Positions 44,975 to 54,797 of a stretch of DNA of 64,000 nucleotides are shown in pieces. The notes under the pieces were generated by a model, which did not search any database, was not told where the DNA came from, and worked only from the letters and a program-made list of their open reading frames with translations. Numbering within the stretch: the stretch's first letter is position 1; each line of letters opens with the position of its first letter. The stretch spans positions 1 to 64,000 of the forward strand of contig NZ_VOMB01000005.1 of assembly GCF_019050325.1 (NCBI RefSeq). Direction: 5' to 3'. This DNA is from [Mycobacterium] fortunisiensis (lineage in GTDB: Bacteria; Actinomycetota; Actinomycetes; Mycobacteriales; Mycobacteriaceae). The position numbers and the translations under genes are program-made.

Positions 44975-47469
44975 CTGGTGCGCTCCGGGTGCTCCGGCTG
45001 CTCCGGAGGCGGCGTCGGCTTGTCGTCACTGCTCGAGTCGGTGTTGAAGGCCAGGGCGACGTCGAGCGGGTCCGGGTGCTCGCCGGGCGGGATGAGGTCG
45101 GCCCGGTCGGGCTGGCCGCGGAAGCGGTGCCACAGCCGGCGGCCGGCCAGCGCCACGAGCACCGCCCCGGCCGACAGCGTGATGAAGAACAGCACCTTGC
45201 CGTAGGCGTTGGAGTGCACCGACAACCGCACCGGCTCACCCAGGGTCAGCCCGCCCGCGGTCTGCAGGCTGACGTCGACGGCGACCCGCTGGGTGAAGTG
45301 CACCTCGATCGGCACCCGCAGCGGCAGGTAGCCGGGCGGCAGCACGATCTCGCCCATGTCGGTGACGGTCATCCCGGGTGGCGCGTCGACGTGCAACCGC
45401 ACCCGCACCGGCACCGGCAGGTTGTTGCGCAGCGCCAGCGGCAGCGGGCTGCGTTCGGTGGCCAGCGTGTAGGCCCCGCCCGGATTGACGATCGTCACGG
45501 CCCGGAACATGTCGTCCACGCTGCGGCTGACGGTCTGCACCCGTTGCTCGGCCAGGCCTTCGCGGGCGTCCGGCGGCACGGACTGGCTCAGCGCCCGCAA
45601 CATGTCCTCGCGCAGCGGAGCGGTGTACTGCATGCCGGTCAGCCCGGTGCGTTCGTCGGTGGTCAGTGCGGCGGTCAGGCCCCACAGCCGGGTGACCACG
45701 GCGTGGATGCCGCGGTTGATGTTGTCGTCGACGACGCTGCGCGGATTGCCGAGGGAATCCGGCGGTGCCGGCTGCTGCGGTTCGGGTGGCACCGCGTTGC
45801 CCTCGGCGATCAGGTTGGGCAGCGGGCGCGGCACGGCCAGGCCGGCGTGGATCGTGGTGGCGACGGTGGTGAGGATGGCCTGCGCGTCGTCGGCGTCCAG
45901 GGTCCACATCAGCGGGGGCATCAGGATCTGGGTTCGGGGTTGTTCGTCCGGGGTCAGGCCGCGCCACAGCAGTGCGCCCAGCGCGTCCTGACGGCGGGCG
46001 GTCTGGGAGTCGTGCCGCAGCGGGATGTCCAGCGACCGGTCCAGGTAGGACGGCGCCACCGGATCGGTGCCGGCACCGGCCAGGGCCGCCCCCACGGCCG
46101 GGTCGAAGCCGGCGGCCACCACCTCGGGCCGGTAGCGCAGCGGCGCCACCTCGGCGGTCACCGGGGCGCCGGTCTCGGAGTCCTGGGCGGTGATGTGGGC
46201 GGCCGAGATGGCCACCGTCTGGCCTTGGGCGGCCAACAGATCCAGGGCCGGACGGGTCAGCGGCCCGTCGCCCAGGAGGCTGGCGCCGCGCACGGAGGTG
46301 ATGCCGAGAATCTGGTCGACGATGTCGCCGGCGCCGTTGGTGGCGATCACGTTCAGGCCCGGATCGCCGACCTGTTGCAGCGCGGACAGATCGGCCTGCG
46401 CGTAGCTGGTGGGTGCCACGCACAGCCGGTCGGCCAGGGCGCGCAGCCGGTTCAGCCAGTCCAGGGCGGCCTCTTGGCCGGCGCCGGGGCGGGTCGGGGT
46501 GCCGGGGCCGATGTCGGGTCCGTCGTTGACGACGTAGCCGCCGGTCATCGCATTGACGGTGACCAGCAGATCCGGGTCGACGGCCAGGCACAGGGTGGCG
46601 CGCATCTGGCCGCCGGAGTCGACGGTGGGCCCGGTGGCGAAGTCGGCCGCCGAAAGCAGGGTGTCGAGCCGCCCGCCGGGGGCCAGCGAGGTGGCCAGGG
46701 TGTCGTCGACCAGCCGCACCGGGGTGGTGCCACCCGGGGCGCCCGGGGCCAGGCGCGGCCGGTCGGCCAGCGGCCACAGCATCGTCATCCGCACCGGGTG
46801 TGAGGTGTCGGGCGGCACGACCGAACTGAGGGTGTCGGCGGCCGACATCGTGTCGGGCTCGGAGTCGGTGGATCCGTCGGCAGGGACGCCGAGCACGGGC
46901 AGCAGGAAGCGAGCGTCGTCGAGGCGGGCGGGCTCGCCGTAGTCCGGGGTGCCGTTGACGTTGATCAGTACCGGGTAGACCCCGGGTTCGGCGATGTGCA
47001 GGGAGCTGGCGCCGTCGGAACGCAGCGGGTAGGACAGCGTGAAGGCCACCGATTCGCCGCGTTGCATCTCCGGGGCCACCGTGACGAAGTCGGCCACCGG
47101 CTCGAACTGGTCCAGGTCGCCGGTGAGGTCGGTGCGCAGCTGACTAGAGGAGGTGACGGCGCGCGCGTGCTCCATCCGGATCACCACGTCGCGCACCGGC
47201 CGGTCGCCCACGTTGAGGACGGCGCCGCTGACGGTGACCACCGATGCGCTCGTGGTGGTGACGACGTCGGGGGTGACCTTGTCGATTCGGATCTGCAGGA
47301 ACGGCAGGGCGCCCGGTTCGCTCGCGGCGGCCCGGGGCAGCAGCGCCGGCAGGGCGGCGGTGGACCACACCGAGAGCAGCATCAGCACCACCGCGAGCAG
47401 CACTGTGTGCGCCAGGAGGGAAAGCCCTCGGCGCACCGCGGGAGCGGCGGTCACGGTCCCTGTCCGCAT
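44971..47469 (-). CDS. large secreted/membrane protein, Rv3909-like (DUF6049)
   Basis: 832 residues. An N-terminal signal anchor (about 13-50) is followed by an extracytoplasmic region with beta-rich domains ([18 protein letters not shown] near 80-100) and one C-terminal membrane segment (about 757-778, [18 protein letters not shown]) with a short cytoplasmic tail. It is always found next to murJ in mycobacteria and is translationally coupled to it; a role in envelope assembly is inferred from that only. ATG 47469 overlaps the upstream Nudix gene by 19 bases. Confidence 0.85.
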   Translation of the reverse strand: MRTGTVTAAPAVRRGLSLLAHTVLLAVVLMLLSVWSTAALPALLPRAAASEPGALPFLQIRIDKVTPDVVTTTSASVVTVSGAVLNVGDRPVRDVVIRMEHARAVTSSSQLRTDLTGDLDQFEPVADFVTVAPEMQRGESVAFTLSYPLRSDGASSLHIAEPGVYPVLINVNGTPDYGEPARLDDARFLLPVLGVPADGSTDSEPDTMSAADTLSSVVPPDTSHPVRMTMLWPLADRPRLAPGAPGGTTPVRLVDDTLATSLAPGGRLDTLLSAADFATGPTVDSGGQMRATLCLAVDPDLLVTVNAMTGGYVVNDGPDIGPGTPTRPGAGQEAALDWLNRLRALADRLCVAPTSYAQADLSALQQVGDPGLNVIATNGAGDIVDQILGITSVRGASLLGDGPLTRPALDLLAAQGQTVAISAAHITAQDSETGAPVTAEVAPLRYRPEVVAAGFDPAVGAALAGAGTDPVAPSYLDRSLDIPLRHDSQTARRQDALGALLWRGLTPDEQPRTQILMPPLMWTLDADDAQAILTTVATTIHAGLAVPRPLPNLIAEGNAVPPEPQQPAPPDSLGNPRSVVDDNINRGIHAVVTRLWGLTAALTTDERTGLTGMQYTAPLREDMLRALSQSVPPDAREGLAEQRVQTVSRSVDDMFRAVTIVNPGGAYTLATERSPLPLALRNNLPVPVRVRLHVDAPPGMTVTDMGEIVLPPGYLPLRVPIEVHFTQRVAVDVSLQTAGGLTLGEPVRLSVHSNAYGKVLFFITLSAGAVLVALAGRRLWHRFRGQPDRADLIPPGEHPDPLDVALAFNTDSSSDDKPTPPPEQPEHPERTR

Positions 47470-48266
47470 CCGTTCGTGCGCCGTCGTGGCTGGGGTTGTG
47501 CAGATTCGTCGCGGCGGTGGTTGCGGGCGTGCGAGTGGGTCTGGGGGCGTCGCCGCGGCGCACTGCGCGGCAGTGGCGGCAGCGCGGCGGGACCGTCGGT
47601 GTGCAGTTTGTCGATCAGCTCCCCGGCCACCTCGGCCAGCTTGCGTTCGTCGGCGTAGGCCAACCGTGACGGCAGTTCCCGCAGGGGCACCCAGGCGACC
47701 TCGGTCACCTCGACGTCATCGTCGGACAGTTCGCCGCCGAGGAAACGCATCAGGTAGTGGTGCACGGTCTTGTGCACCCGGCGGCCCTCGGTGACGAACC
47801 AGTAGTCGATGCTGCCGAGGGCGGCCAGCACGTCACCGCGGATGCCGGTTTCCTCGGCGACCTCGCGGATCGCGGTCTGTTCGGCGGTCTCGCCGAGTTC
47901 GATGTGCCCCTTCGGCAAGGACCACAGCATCCGTCCGCGCCGGTCGACCCGGCCGATCAGGGCTGCCACCTGGGTGTCCTTCGGGCCGTCGATGCCGTCG
48001 ATGACGAGGCCACCGGCGGAGGTCTCGTGGACGGTGCGCAGCCGCTCCGGCGGTCGGCGCGGCCGGGACTTGCGTTGCTTGGACTGGTCACGGGGGGTCG
48101 GGTGGGGTGGATCCGCGGCGGGGGGCGTCTGGTCGGCGGGTTCGGTGTGACGTGCGGCGTCGGTGCCCTGATCGTCGGCCGGGGGCCCGGCCGCCCGCTG
48201 TGCACGACGACGGCCGCGACGCCGACTGCGGCGCCGTCGTGGTTTGGCCTGTTCGCCGTCCGACAC
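47451..48266 (-). CDS. mutT4: Nudix hydrolase (MutT4-like)
   Basis: 271 residues. A highly basic N-terminus ([19 protein letters not shown]) and a Pro/Ala linker precede the Nudix domain (about 75-215), whose box has GHIELGE followed by REVAEETGI at the right spacing. Basic tail at the C-terminus. It hydrolyses a nucleoside diphosphate derivative; the substrate cannot be told from sequence. GTG 48266 is chosen from the M. tuberculosis homologue; an ATG 42 bases upstream is in frame. It is divergent from pcnA with 84 bases between starts. Confidence 0.9.
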   Translation of the reverse strand: MSDGEQAKPRRRRSRRRGRRRAQRAAGPPADDQGTDAARHTEPADQTPPAADPPHPTPRDQSKQRKSRPRRPPERLRTVHETSAGGLVIDGIDGPKDTQVAALIGRVDRRGRMLWSLPKGHIELGETAEQTAIREVAEETGIRGDVLAALGSIDYWFVTEGRRVHKTVHHYLMRFLGGELSDDDVEVTEVAWVPLRELPSRLAYADERKLAEVAGELIDKLHTDGPAALPPLPRSAPRRRPQTHSHARNHRRDESAQPQPRRRTNGCGQGP

Positions 48267-48336
48267 CCAAGCGATAGTAGCTGCCACGGGGTTGGCCACC
48301 TGCCGCACTCGCCGGTTGTGACCAGACCGCGAGCAT

Positions 48337-48342
48337 TAGGCT
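48337..48342 (+). promoter_or_regulatory. -10 element for leaderless pcnA
   Basis: TAGGCT fits TANNNT and ends 8 bases before the pcnA GTG, so transcription would start at or next to the first base of the start codon. No ribosome binding site is present before that GTG, in line with a leaderless message. Confidence 0.45.
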
Positions 48343-48350
48343 CATCGAAC

Positions 48351-49814
48351 GTGTCCGACCCTGTTGTTTCTGATGCCGAATTGCTGGCCGGCGCCCTGGT
48401 GGCACTGAACCAGCGCGCCGAGGTGCTGCGCGGGCTCGGTGCGCTCTTCGCTGCCGCGGGCCACGAGTTGTATCTGGTGGGTGGCAGTGTGCGGGACGCG
48501 CTGCTGGGCCGGTTGACCGAGCACAGTGATCTGGACTTCACCACCGATGCCCGCCCGGAGCAGATGCTGACGTTCCTGCGGCCGTGGGCCGATGCGCTGT
48601 GGGACACCGGGATCGAGTTCGGCACGCTGGGTGTGGGCAAGGGTGCCGACCGCCTCGAGATCACCACGTTCCGGGCCGACAGCTATGACCAGGTGTCGCG
48701 GAATCCGACGGTGGAGTTCGGTGACAACCTCCATGACGATCTGGTGCGCCGCGACTTCACCGCGAACGCCATGGCGGTCCGCATCAGCGCCGACGGTCCT
48801 GCCGAATTCCACGATCCCCTAGGCGGTTTGGCAGCCATTCAGGCCAAGGTGCTCGACACCCCGTCGGCACCGGAGGTGTCGTTCGGCGACGATCCGCTGC
48901 GGATGCTGCGGGCGGCCCGATTCGTTTCGCAGCTGGGTTTCGGGGTGGCGCCGCGGGTGCTCGAGGCGCTGTTGGAGATGGCGCCGCAGCTGTCCCGGAT
49001 CACGGTCGAGCGGGTCGCCGCCGAGCTGGACAAGCTGCTGCTGGGCGCCGATCCGGTGGCCGGTATCGACCTCATGGTGCAGACCGGGCTGGGCGAGGTG
49101 GTGCTGCCCGAGGTCGGCGAGATGCGGATGGCCATCGACGAACACCACCAGCACAAGGACGTGTACTGGCATTCGCTGACGGTGCTGCGGCAGGCCATAG
49201 AGCTGGAAGGCTCTGGAAGTCCTCCTGATTTGGTGTTGCGCTGGGCGGCGCTGCTGCACGACATCGGCAAGCCGGCGACCCGCAAGCACGAATCCGACGG
49301 CGGCGTGAGCTTCCACCATCACGAGGTGGTCGGCGCCAAGATGACCCGTAAGCGGATGCGGGCGCTCAAGTACTCCAAGCAGATGGTCGATGACGTGTCG
49401 CAGCTGGTCTATCTGCACCTGCGGTTCCACGGTTATGCCGACGACAAGGGCACCGGCAAGTGGACGGATTCGGCGGTGCGGCGTTATGTCACCGATGCCG
49501 GGCCGCTGCTGGGCCGGCTGCACAAGCTGGTGCGGGCGGACTGCACCACCCGCAACAAGCGCCGGGCGGCGCGGCTGCAGGCCAACTATGACGACCTGGA
49601 GAACCGGATCGCCGAGTTGGCGGCCAAGGAGGATCTGCAGCGGGTGCGGCCGGACCTCGACGGCAACGAGATCATGGAGATCCTCGGTATTCCGGCGGGC
49701 CCTCAGGTCGGCGAGGCGTGGAAGTACCTCAAGGAACTCCGGCTGGAGCACGGCCCGCTGTCCCGGGAGCAGGCCGTCGACGAATTGCTGAAATGGTGGA
49801 ACGCCAGGGGCTGA
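48351..49814 (+). CDS. pcnA: CCA tRNA nucleotidyltransferase
   Basis: 487 residues. Nucleotidyltransferase motifs LVGGSVRDALLGR and DLDFTTDARPEQ with catalytic Asp residues, the RRDFTANAMAV motif, and a C-terminal HD domain with LLHDIGKPATR and HHHEVVGAKM. It adds or repairs the CCA end of tRNA, needed here since none of the three tRNA genes in the window encodes CCA. GTG 48351 begins MSDPVVSDAELLAGAL. Confidence 0.95.
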   Translation: MSDPVVSDAELLAGALVALNQRAEVLRGLGALFAAAGHELYLVGGSVRDALLGRLTEHSDLDFTTDARPEQMLTFLRPWADALWDTGIEFGTLGVGKGADRLEITTFRADSYDQVSRNPTVEFGDNLHDDLVRRDFTANAMAVRISADGPAEFHDPLGGLAAIQAKVLDTPSAPEVSFGDDPLRMLRAARFVSQLGFGVAPRVLEALLEMAPQLSRITVERVAAELDKLLLGADPVAGIDLMVQTGLGEVVLPEVGEMRMAIDEHHQHKDVYWHSLTVLRQAIELEGSGSPPDLVLRWAALLHDIGKPATRKHESDGGVSFHHHEVVGAKMTRKRMRALKYSKQMVDDVSQLVYLHLRFHGYADDKGTGKWTDSAVRRYVTDAGPLLGRLHKLVRADCTTRNKRRAARLQANYDDLENRIAELAAKEDLQRVRPDLDGNEIMEILGIPAGPQVGEAWKYLKELRLEHGPLSREQAVDELLKWWNARG

Positions 49815-49832
49815 TCGTGCGTCTGATCAGTC

Positions 49833-50324
49833 ATGGACTATTGCCTGGGTGATTCCGACGGGGCTGTGACGATCCACACCGGCGTGCCCGATGTGGATGT
49901 GGACGGCGACGGCAGCCCCGACGGTGTCGGGCTGGACTTCGACGGCGACGGCCGGATCGACGACGTGCTGGCCGATTTCGACGGGGATGGTCTCGCCGAG
50001 CGGATGGTGCTCGATGTCGACGACGACGGCCGGGCCGAAAGCTATTACTCCGACGATGGTTCGGGCACTTGGGCGGTGCGGGTGGACCGGTCTGGGCAGG
50101 TGCGCTGGTTCGGGTTGGACGGGATGGAACAGACCGGTGGCCCACTGGTCGATTTCGACGCCGACGGTGCGGCCGACGACCGGCTGGTCGATGTCGACGG
50201 GGACGGTCTGGCCGATCGGGTGCTGGCGGGGGAGTTGGCCTACGTCGACACCGACGGCGACGGGCAGTGGGACATGAAGCTGGCCGACACTGACGGCGAC
50301 GGCCGCGCCGACTCGGTGTCCTGA
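49833..50324 (+). CDS. DxDxDG-repeat protein (Rv3906c-like)
   Basis: 163 residues, very acidic, with about nine loops of the type DVDGDGSPD, DFDGDGRIDD, DTDGDGQWD spread over the whole length. Such loops resemble calcium-binding EF-hand or thrombospondin type 3 repeats. There is no signal peptide and only one Cys (Cys4). ATG 49833 begins MDYCLGDSDGAVTIHTG. It sits directly after pcnA, as Rv3906c does in M. tuberculosis, but the esxF, esxE and cpnT genes that follow there are not found here. Function unknown. Confidence 0.8.
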   Translation: MDYCLGDSDGAVTIHTGVPDVDVDGDGSPDGVGLDFDGDGRIDDVLADFDGDGLAERMVLDVDDDGRAESYYSDDGSGTWAVRVDRSGQVRWFGLDGMEQTGGPLVDFDADGAADDRLVDVDGDGLADRVLAGELAYVDTDGDGQWDMKLADTDGDGRADSVS

Positions 50325-50414
50325 TCCCCCTCAGCGCGAGCGTGCGTGTCTGCCACCGGCCACGCCGCCAATCCCCAGCAGGATCCGCACCCTCACGCCG
50401 TCACGAGCGTGCGC

Positions 50415-51191
50415 TCAGCCCCGTCCGGCCCCCGGCGGCCCGGCGAACGCCTGCGCGATCCCCAGCCACCGGGTGGCGTCGTCACCCACCGCCGTCACGT
50501 CCAGGTCCGCGGGCGCCCGGCGCTGGGTGACCAGCATGCAGAAGTCCTCGGCCGAACCCGTCACGCGCTGGGCCGCATCCGTCGGCCCCCACTCCCACAG
50601 CGAACCGTCCGGGGCACGCAACTCGACCCGGAACTCCTCGGCCGGTGGCGTCAACCCGTGCACGGTGAACGCGAAATCCCTTGTGCGCACCCCGATGTGG
50701 GCGATCGAGCGCAGCCGTGCGGTGCCCGGCCGGTGTACCCCGAGCGCGTCGGCCACGTCCAGGCCGTGTGCCCAGGTCTCCATCATGCGGGCGGTGGCCA
50801 TCGAGCTCGCGCTCATCGGCGGACCGAACCAGGGCAGCTTGCGGCCCTCGGCCACGTTCACCAACTCCGTGTGCAGTCGGGCGCGGGTCGCGCGCCAGTC
50901 GGCCAGCAGCTGATCGGGCGGGGTCAGCGCGGTCTGTTCGGCGGCCGCGTCGACGAAGCCGGTGGGATCCTGCATCGCCTCGGCGAGCACCGCGTCGAAG
51001 CCGTCCTTGTCGGTGATCGCGATCACCGACACTCGGTCGGTCCACAGCAGGTGGGCGATCTGGTGGGCGATGGTCCAGCCTTCGGCCGGCGTCGGGGTGG
51101 CCCAGCCCGTGGCGGGCAGGTCGGCCACGAGGGCGTCGAGTTCGTCGCTCTCGGCGGACAGGTCGGCCACGATCGCTTCGGCGCTCACCAT
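50415..51191 (-). CDS. DinB/MDMPI-fold metal-binding protein (Rv0036c-like)
   Basis: 258 residues. The N-terminal four-helix domain has the metal-binding segment [15 protein letters not shown] and a second histidine in [17 protein letters not shown]-terminal alpha/beta domain ends [13 protein letters not shown]. It belongs to the mycothiol-dependent maleylpyruvate isomerase-like group (TIGR03084 type). Substrate unknown. ATG 51191 is the conserved start; the same frame remains open to 52469 through the upstream MFS gene but that part is not coding. Confidence 0.87.
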   Translation of the reverse strand: MVSAEAIVADLSAESDELDALVADLPATGWATPTPAEGWTIAHQIAHLLWTDRVSVIAITDKDGFDAVLAEAMQDPTGFVDAAAEQTALTPPDQLLADWRATRARLHTELVNVAEGRKLPWFGPPMSASSMATARMMETWAHGLDVADALGVHRPGTARLRSIAHIGVRTRDFAFTVHGLTPPAEEFRVELRAPDGSLWEWGPTDAAQRVTGSAEDFCMLVTQRRAPADLDVTAVGDDATRWLGIAQAFAGPPGAGRG

Positions 51192-51214
51192 GGCGGACAG
51201 CCTAGACCGGCGCT

Positions 51215-52498
51215 TCACCCCCGCTTCGGAGATGCCACCGCGGCGTGCAGCCCGAGCCCGATCAGGTAGGCCGCCGCCCCGGCCGCCACCAACCCGGGCG
51301 AACGGCCGTCGGCGGGGATCACGGCGGCCGTGGCGGCGATCGCCAGCACGAACGCGATCCAGAACAGTGCGTCCTGCACGGTGAACACGTGGCCGCGCAG
51401 CGCGTCGTCGACGTCGATCTGCATCGCCGAATCCGCGCACAGCTTCACCAGCTGCCCCGCCGCCCCGAGCAGAAATCCACACCCCAGCAGCACCGGCATC
51501 TGCAGGCTGATCGCCACCAACTGGACGGCGACGGCGAAGCCGAGGGCGCCGTTGGCCGTCGCGTAGCGACCGAACCGGGCGATCACCGCCGGGGCGGCCA
51601 CGGTGGCCAGGAACTGGCCGGTGCCCCCGGCCGCGACGAACACCACCGCGGTGCCCAGTCCCAGACCGGTCAGGTCGGGATTGTCGGTGTGCCGCACCAT
51701 CACCAGCACCAGCAGCGTGTTGATCCCGAACGCCATCCGGTGCGCGGCCAGCCCGGCCAGGGTTCCGGCGACCGGGCGCACGGCCAGCACGGTGCGGGCA
51801 CCGTGCACCCAACCGGTGGACACCGCGTAGAACACCGACCCGTGGATGGCGCGCTTGCTCTCGTGCGGGCCCAGCACGTGCGGCCCGAACCGCACCGACA
51901 GCCACAGCGCGAACGCGACCGGCAGGCTCACGATGAACATCACCACCGCCGCACCGGTGTCGTCGGCACCGACCACCAGCCGCGGCAGCAGCATGAAGTC
52001 CGCACCGAGGAAGGCGGCCAGCGCACCGACCGCGGTGGCCACCGAGTTCATCGTCACCACCTGGTCGCGCGGCACCACATCGGGCAGGGACGCCGACAGG
52101 CCCGACGAGACGAAGCGGGTCAGACCGTTGACGATCAGGGCGCAGCACAGGATCGGCACGTCGCCGATGCCGAAGGCCAGCAGCACACCGACCAGCAGCA
52201 CCACCACCAGCCGGCCCAGGTTGGCCCCGATGAGTACCAGGCGTCGGTCCCAGCGGTCCAGCAGCGCCCCGGCGAACGGGCCCAGCACCGAATACGGCAG
52301 GAACATCACCGCGAACGCCGCCGCGATCTGCCACGGTTCGGCTTGCCGTTCCGGGTTGAACAGGATCGCCCCGGCCAGACCGGCCTGGAAGAGCCCGTCG
52401 CCGAACTGGCTGACCGCGCGTAGCTCCAGCAGCCGGCGGAACTCGGTCAGTCCGCGCAGCGAGTGCCACAGGGCACGGGGCGCGCGCGGAGGAGCCAC
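51215..52498 (-). CDS. MFS transporter (Rv0037c-like)
   Basis: 427 residues with about ten to twelve membrane segments. The intracellular loop [20 protein letters not shown] between the second and third segments is a typical MFS signature, and [17 protein letters not shown] is shared with M. tuberculosis Rv0037c. Substrate unknown. GTG 52498 gives the conserved [18 protein letters not shown] region at residue 9; the frame is open to 52705 but earlier codons lie in the divergent promoter of the AlgH-like gene. 23 bases separate it from the DinB-like gene downstream. Confidence 0.85.
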   Translation of the reverse strand: MAPPRAPRALWHSLRGLTEFRRLLELRAVSQFGDGLFQAGLAGAILFNPERQAEPWQIAAAFAVMFLPYSVLGPFAGALLDRWDRRLVLIGANLGRLVVVLLVGVLLAFGIGDVPILCCALIVNGLTRFVSSGLSASLPDVVPRDQVVTMNSVATAVGALAAFLGADFMLLPRLVVGADDTGAAVVMFIVSLPVAFALWLSVRFGPHVLGPHESKRAIHGSVFYAVSTGWVHGARTVLAVRPVAGTLAGLAAHRMAFGINTLLVLVMVRHTDNPDLTGLGLGTAVVFVAAGGTGQFLATVAAPAVIARFGRYATANGALGFAVAVQLVAISLQMPVLLGCGFLLGAAGQLVKLCADSAMQIDVDDALRGHVFTVQDALFWIAFVLAIAATAAVIPADGRSPGLVAAGAAAYLIGLGLHAAVASPKRG

Positions 52499-52586
52499 CC
52501 GATCAACAGTACAAAGCTCGCGCGAAATCTGACCGGGCCCGGGCTTGTTCGCCACCTGGAGGCAATCGCGGTGCCATGATGTAGAC

Positions 52587-53192
52587 GTGGCGCAGTCAGA
52601 AGACCCGGAGGATTTCATCGCGCCTGCGGCGCACCGGGTGCGGCCTGGCACGCTGTTGCTGGCCAATACCGATCTGCTGGAGCCGACGTTCCGGCGCAGT
52701 GTCATCTACATCGTCGAGCACAACGCCGGCGGGACGCTCGGTGTGGTGTTGAACCGGCCCAGCGAGACGGCCGTCTACAACGTGTTGCCGCAGTGGGCCA
52801 AGCTCACCACCAAACCCAAGACCATGTACATCGGCGGCCCGGTCAAACGGGACTCGGCGCTGTGCCTGGCGACCCTGCGGGTCGGCATGCAGGCCGACGG
52901 CGTCCCTGGGTTGCGGCACGTGCAGGGCCGGGTGGTGATGGTCGATCTCGACGCGGATCCGGACACGCTGGCGCCGGTGATCGAAGGCGTACGGATTTTC
53001 GCCGGGTATTCGGGGTGGACGATCGGTCAGTTGGACGGCGAGATCGAGCGCGACGATTGGATCGTGCTCTCGGCGCTGCCCTCGGATGTGCTGAGCGGTT
53101 CCCGCGTGGACCTGTGGGGCCGGGTGTTGCGCCGTCAGCCGCTACCGATGTCGTTGTTGGCCACCCACCCGATCGACGTCAGCCGCAACTAG
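52587..53192 (+). CDS. YqgE/AlgH family protein (Rv0038-like)
   Basis: 201 residues, a single UPF0301/AlgH domain. Conserved segments are [45 protein letters not shown]-like YIGGPVKRD and [19 protein letters not shown]. The molecular role is unknown. GTG 52587 matches the M. tuberculosis start; it has no ribosome binding site and may be leaderless. Confidence 0.92.
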   Translation: MAQSEDPEDFIAPAAHRVRPGTLLLANTDLLEPTFRRSVIYIVEHNAGGTLGVVLNRPSETAVYNVLPQWAKLTTKPKTMYIGGPVKRDSALCLATLRVGMQADGVPGLRHVQGRVVMVDLDADPDTLAPVIEGVRIFAGYSGWTIGQLDGEIERDDWIVLSALPSDVLSGSRVDLWGRVLRRQPLPMSLLATHPIDVSRN

Positions 53193-53224
53193 AACTTGCC
53201 GGCGGGCGGGTGGCACCTGCGCGG

Positions 53225-53581
53225 TCACTTACAAGACAGCGTGCAGCCGGCGCACGAGCCGGCACAGCCGGCTCCCGAGCTCGCGGCCTCCGCGGCGGCG
53301 ACCGCCTTGGCGCTCTGCCAGCAGCCGGCGGCCACTGTGGCCACCGCGCCGATGATGCACACCAGCACGACCATCAGGCCGGTGTGGGGTGCGACGGCCA
53401 ACGCCGCGGCTCCGCCGGCGGCCAGCATCACCGCGGCGGCGAGTTGGGTGGGGGCCACCGCTCTCAACACCGAGCGCACGGGGTCACCGGTGCGCTCTCG
53501 GGTCAACAACCACAGCCCGAACACGCCGACGATGACGGCGGCGCTCAAACACAGCAGCGCGGCGATCAGCATGCGCCACAC
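53225..53581 (-). CDS. small membrane protein with Cys-rich tail (Rv0039c-like)
   Basis: 118 residues with three hydrophobic segments (about 3-26, 45-62 and 68-88) and a C-terminal tail GAGCAGSCAGCTLSCK carrying four Cys residues in 12 positions. The tail could bind metal or form disulfides, depending on which side of the membrane it faces. Function unknown. ATG 53581 is used. It ends 32 bases from the convergent AlgH-like gene. Confidence 0.8.
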   Translation of the reverse strand: MWRMLIAALLCLSAAVIVGVFGLWLLTRERTGDPVRSVLRAVAPTQLAAAVMLAAGGAAALAVAPHTGLMVVLVCIIGAVATVAAGCWQSAKAVAAAEAASSGAGCAGSCAGCTLSCK

Positions 53582-53630
53582 AATACGAGGTGCCGCTCGG
53601 TGTGGCGAGGTCGGGCCGGGTCTGGCCGGC

Positions 53631-54578
53631 TCAGCCCTGCAGGCCCAGGAGCTGCGGCAAACCCGCCGCGGGGGCCGGGGCGACCGGTGCCGGGGCGGCC
53701 GGCGGGGTCGCCGGTGCGGGTGCCGCCGCGGGGGTGGGCGCGCTCACCCGGAACCCGGAGACGATGGCATCGGCGGCATCGGCCGCGGCGGAAACGCCCT
53801 GGTTGGCGACGGCGGAGTTGACCGACAGCGACACCAGGTAGCGGTCGGATCCAGCGGTGGCCAGGATGTGCCGGCGTGAGGTGTTGAGCATCTGGCTGCC
53901 GGATTGATAGCTACCTTCGATGAACGCCGAGGGGAAACCGTGGAAATCTCCCATGCCCATGTCGGTGGGGCGCCAGTTCTGCAACTGCTGACTGTCGACG
54001 TAACCGTGGCTGATGGCCTCGACCGGATCGAAATCACCGACGAGCTTGTAGACCACCACTTGGGCGTTGGGCGTGTACAGGTCGGGGCTGGACCGGTCGG
54101 CGATCACCGCGAAGGCGTCGGGCACGTTGGGATCGGGCACCTTGGTCCAGCCTGCCGGTAGCGGCAGGACGATGCTCAGCGCCTTGAAATCCTGGCTGAC
54201 CTGCGGCTCCATCTTGACGCCCTTGCTCTTGAAGTAGTCGGCAAGGGTGCCGGAGGTGGCCGGGGTGATGGTCTGGGCGGCCGGGACCGGCGCGGCGACT
54301 GCCGGTGCCGGTGCGACGGCTGCTGGGGCTGGCGCTGGGGCTGCGGCTGGGGCGCCGACTGCGGGTGCGGTGGCCACCGCGGCCCCCGGGGTGGCCGCGG
54401 TTGCGGGTGCGGCGGCGGGCGCCACGGTGACCGTCTGGGTCACGGTCACCGGCCCCGGACTGGGGGCCGGGAGCAGGGGTTCGGCTGAGGCGGTCTGACC
54501 GGCGAAACCGACGACCCCGGCCACGCCGACGGCCACGCCCGCTGTCAGCACCCGCCATCGGCGGGCCAACTCGATCAT
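53631..54578 (-). CDS. secreted proline-rich antigen MTC28-like (Rv0040c-like)
   Basis: 315 residues. A signal peptide ends near GFAGQTASA (about residue 32). A long Ala/Pro/Val linker (about 35-105) leads to an LpqN/LpqT-type domain (about 105-280, with YFKSKGVKMEPQ, PLPAGWTKVPDPNVPDAF and DFHGFPSAFIEGSY) and an Ala/Pro tail. M. tuberculosis Rv0040c is a secreted immunodominant antigen. ATG 54578 with GGAAGGAAC upstream; GTG 54581 and 54623 are alternatives. Confidence 0.87.
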   Translation of the reverse strand: MIELARRWRVLTAGVAVGVAGVVGFAGQTASAEPLLPAPSPGPVTVTQTVTVAPAAAPATAATPGAAVATAPAVGAPAAAPAPAPAAVAPAPAVAAPVPAAQTITPATSGTLADYFKSKGVKMEPQVSQDFKALSIVLPLPAGWTKVPDPNVPDAFAVIADRSSPDLYTPNAQVVVYKLVGDFDPVEAISHGYVDSQQLQNWRPTDMGMGDFHGFPSAFIEGSYQSGSQMLNTSRRHILATAGSDRYLVSLSVNSAVANQGVSAAADAADAIVSGFRVSAPTPAAAPAPATPPAAPAPVAPAPAAGLPQLLGLQG

Positions 54579-54784
54579 CACTCGTTCCTTCCGCGCTTGG
54601 TGCCTTGACCAGGCGACTTTCACTTGGCGCCGAGACTATCCGCGGGTACTGCGACCCACCAGGGACTAGATCGAGCTGGAACCAACCTCTGACTGGGCCG
54701 CGACGCAACCGATACCAAGCCGTGGCTTTCAGTGTCCGGTGGCGACGGCGAGGCGGGTGGTGAGCTGGCCAAACCGTGGCCTTA

Positions 54785-54790
54785 TACCCT
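54785..54790 (+). promoter_or_regulatory. -10 element for leaderless leuS
   Basis: TACCCT fits TANNNT and lies 7 bases before the GTG at 54798, the classic layout of a mycobacterial leaderless message. It argues for GTG 54798 rather than GTG 54732 as the leuS start. Confidence 0.5.
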
Positions 54791-54797
54791 GAACGAC

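Noticed and set aside
50325..50414. Possible repeat element with CGAGCGTGCG copies between the DxDxDG gene and the DinB-like gene
   Set aside because: Two short imperfect copies in a 90-base convergent gap; too little to separate from GC-rich chance or a weak terminator without a genome search.
50415..52469. 684-codon frame that looks like a fusion of an Arg/Gly-rich domain with a DinB-fold protein
   Set aside because: The first two thirds overlap the MFS transporter gene in another frame and have shadow composition; the real gene starts at 51191.
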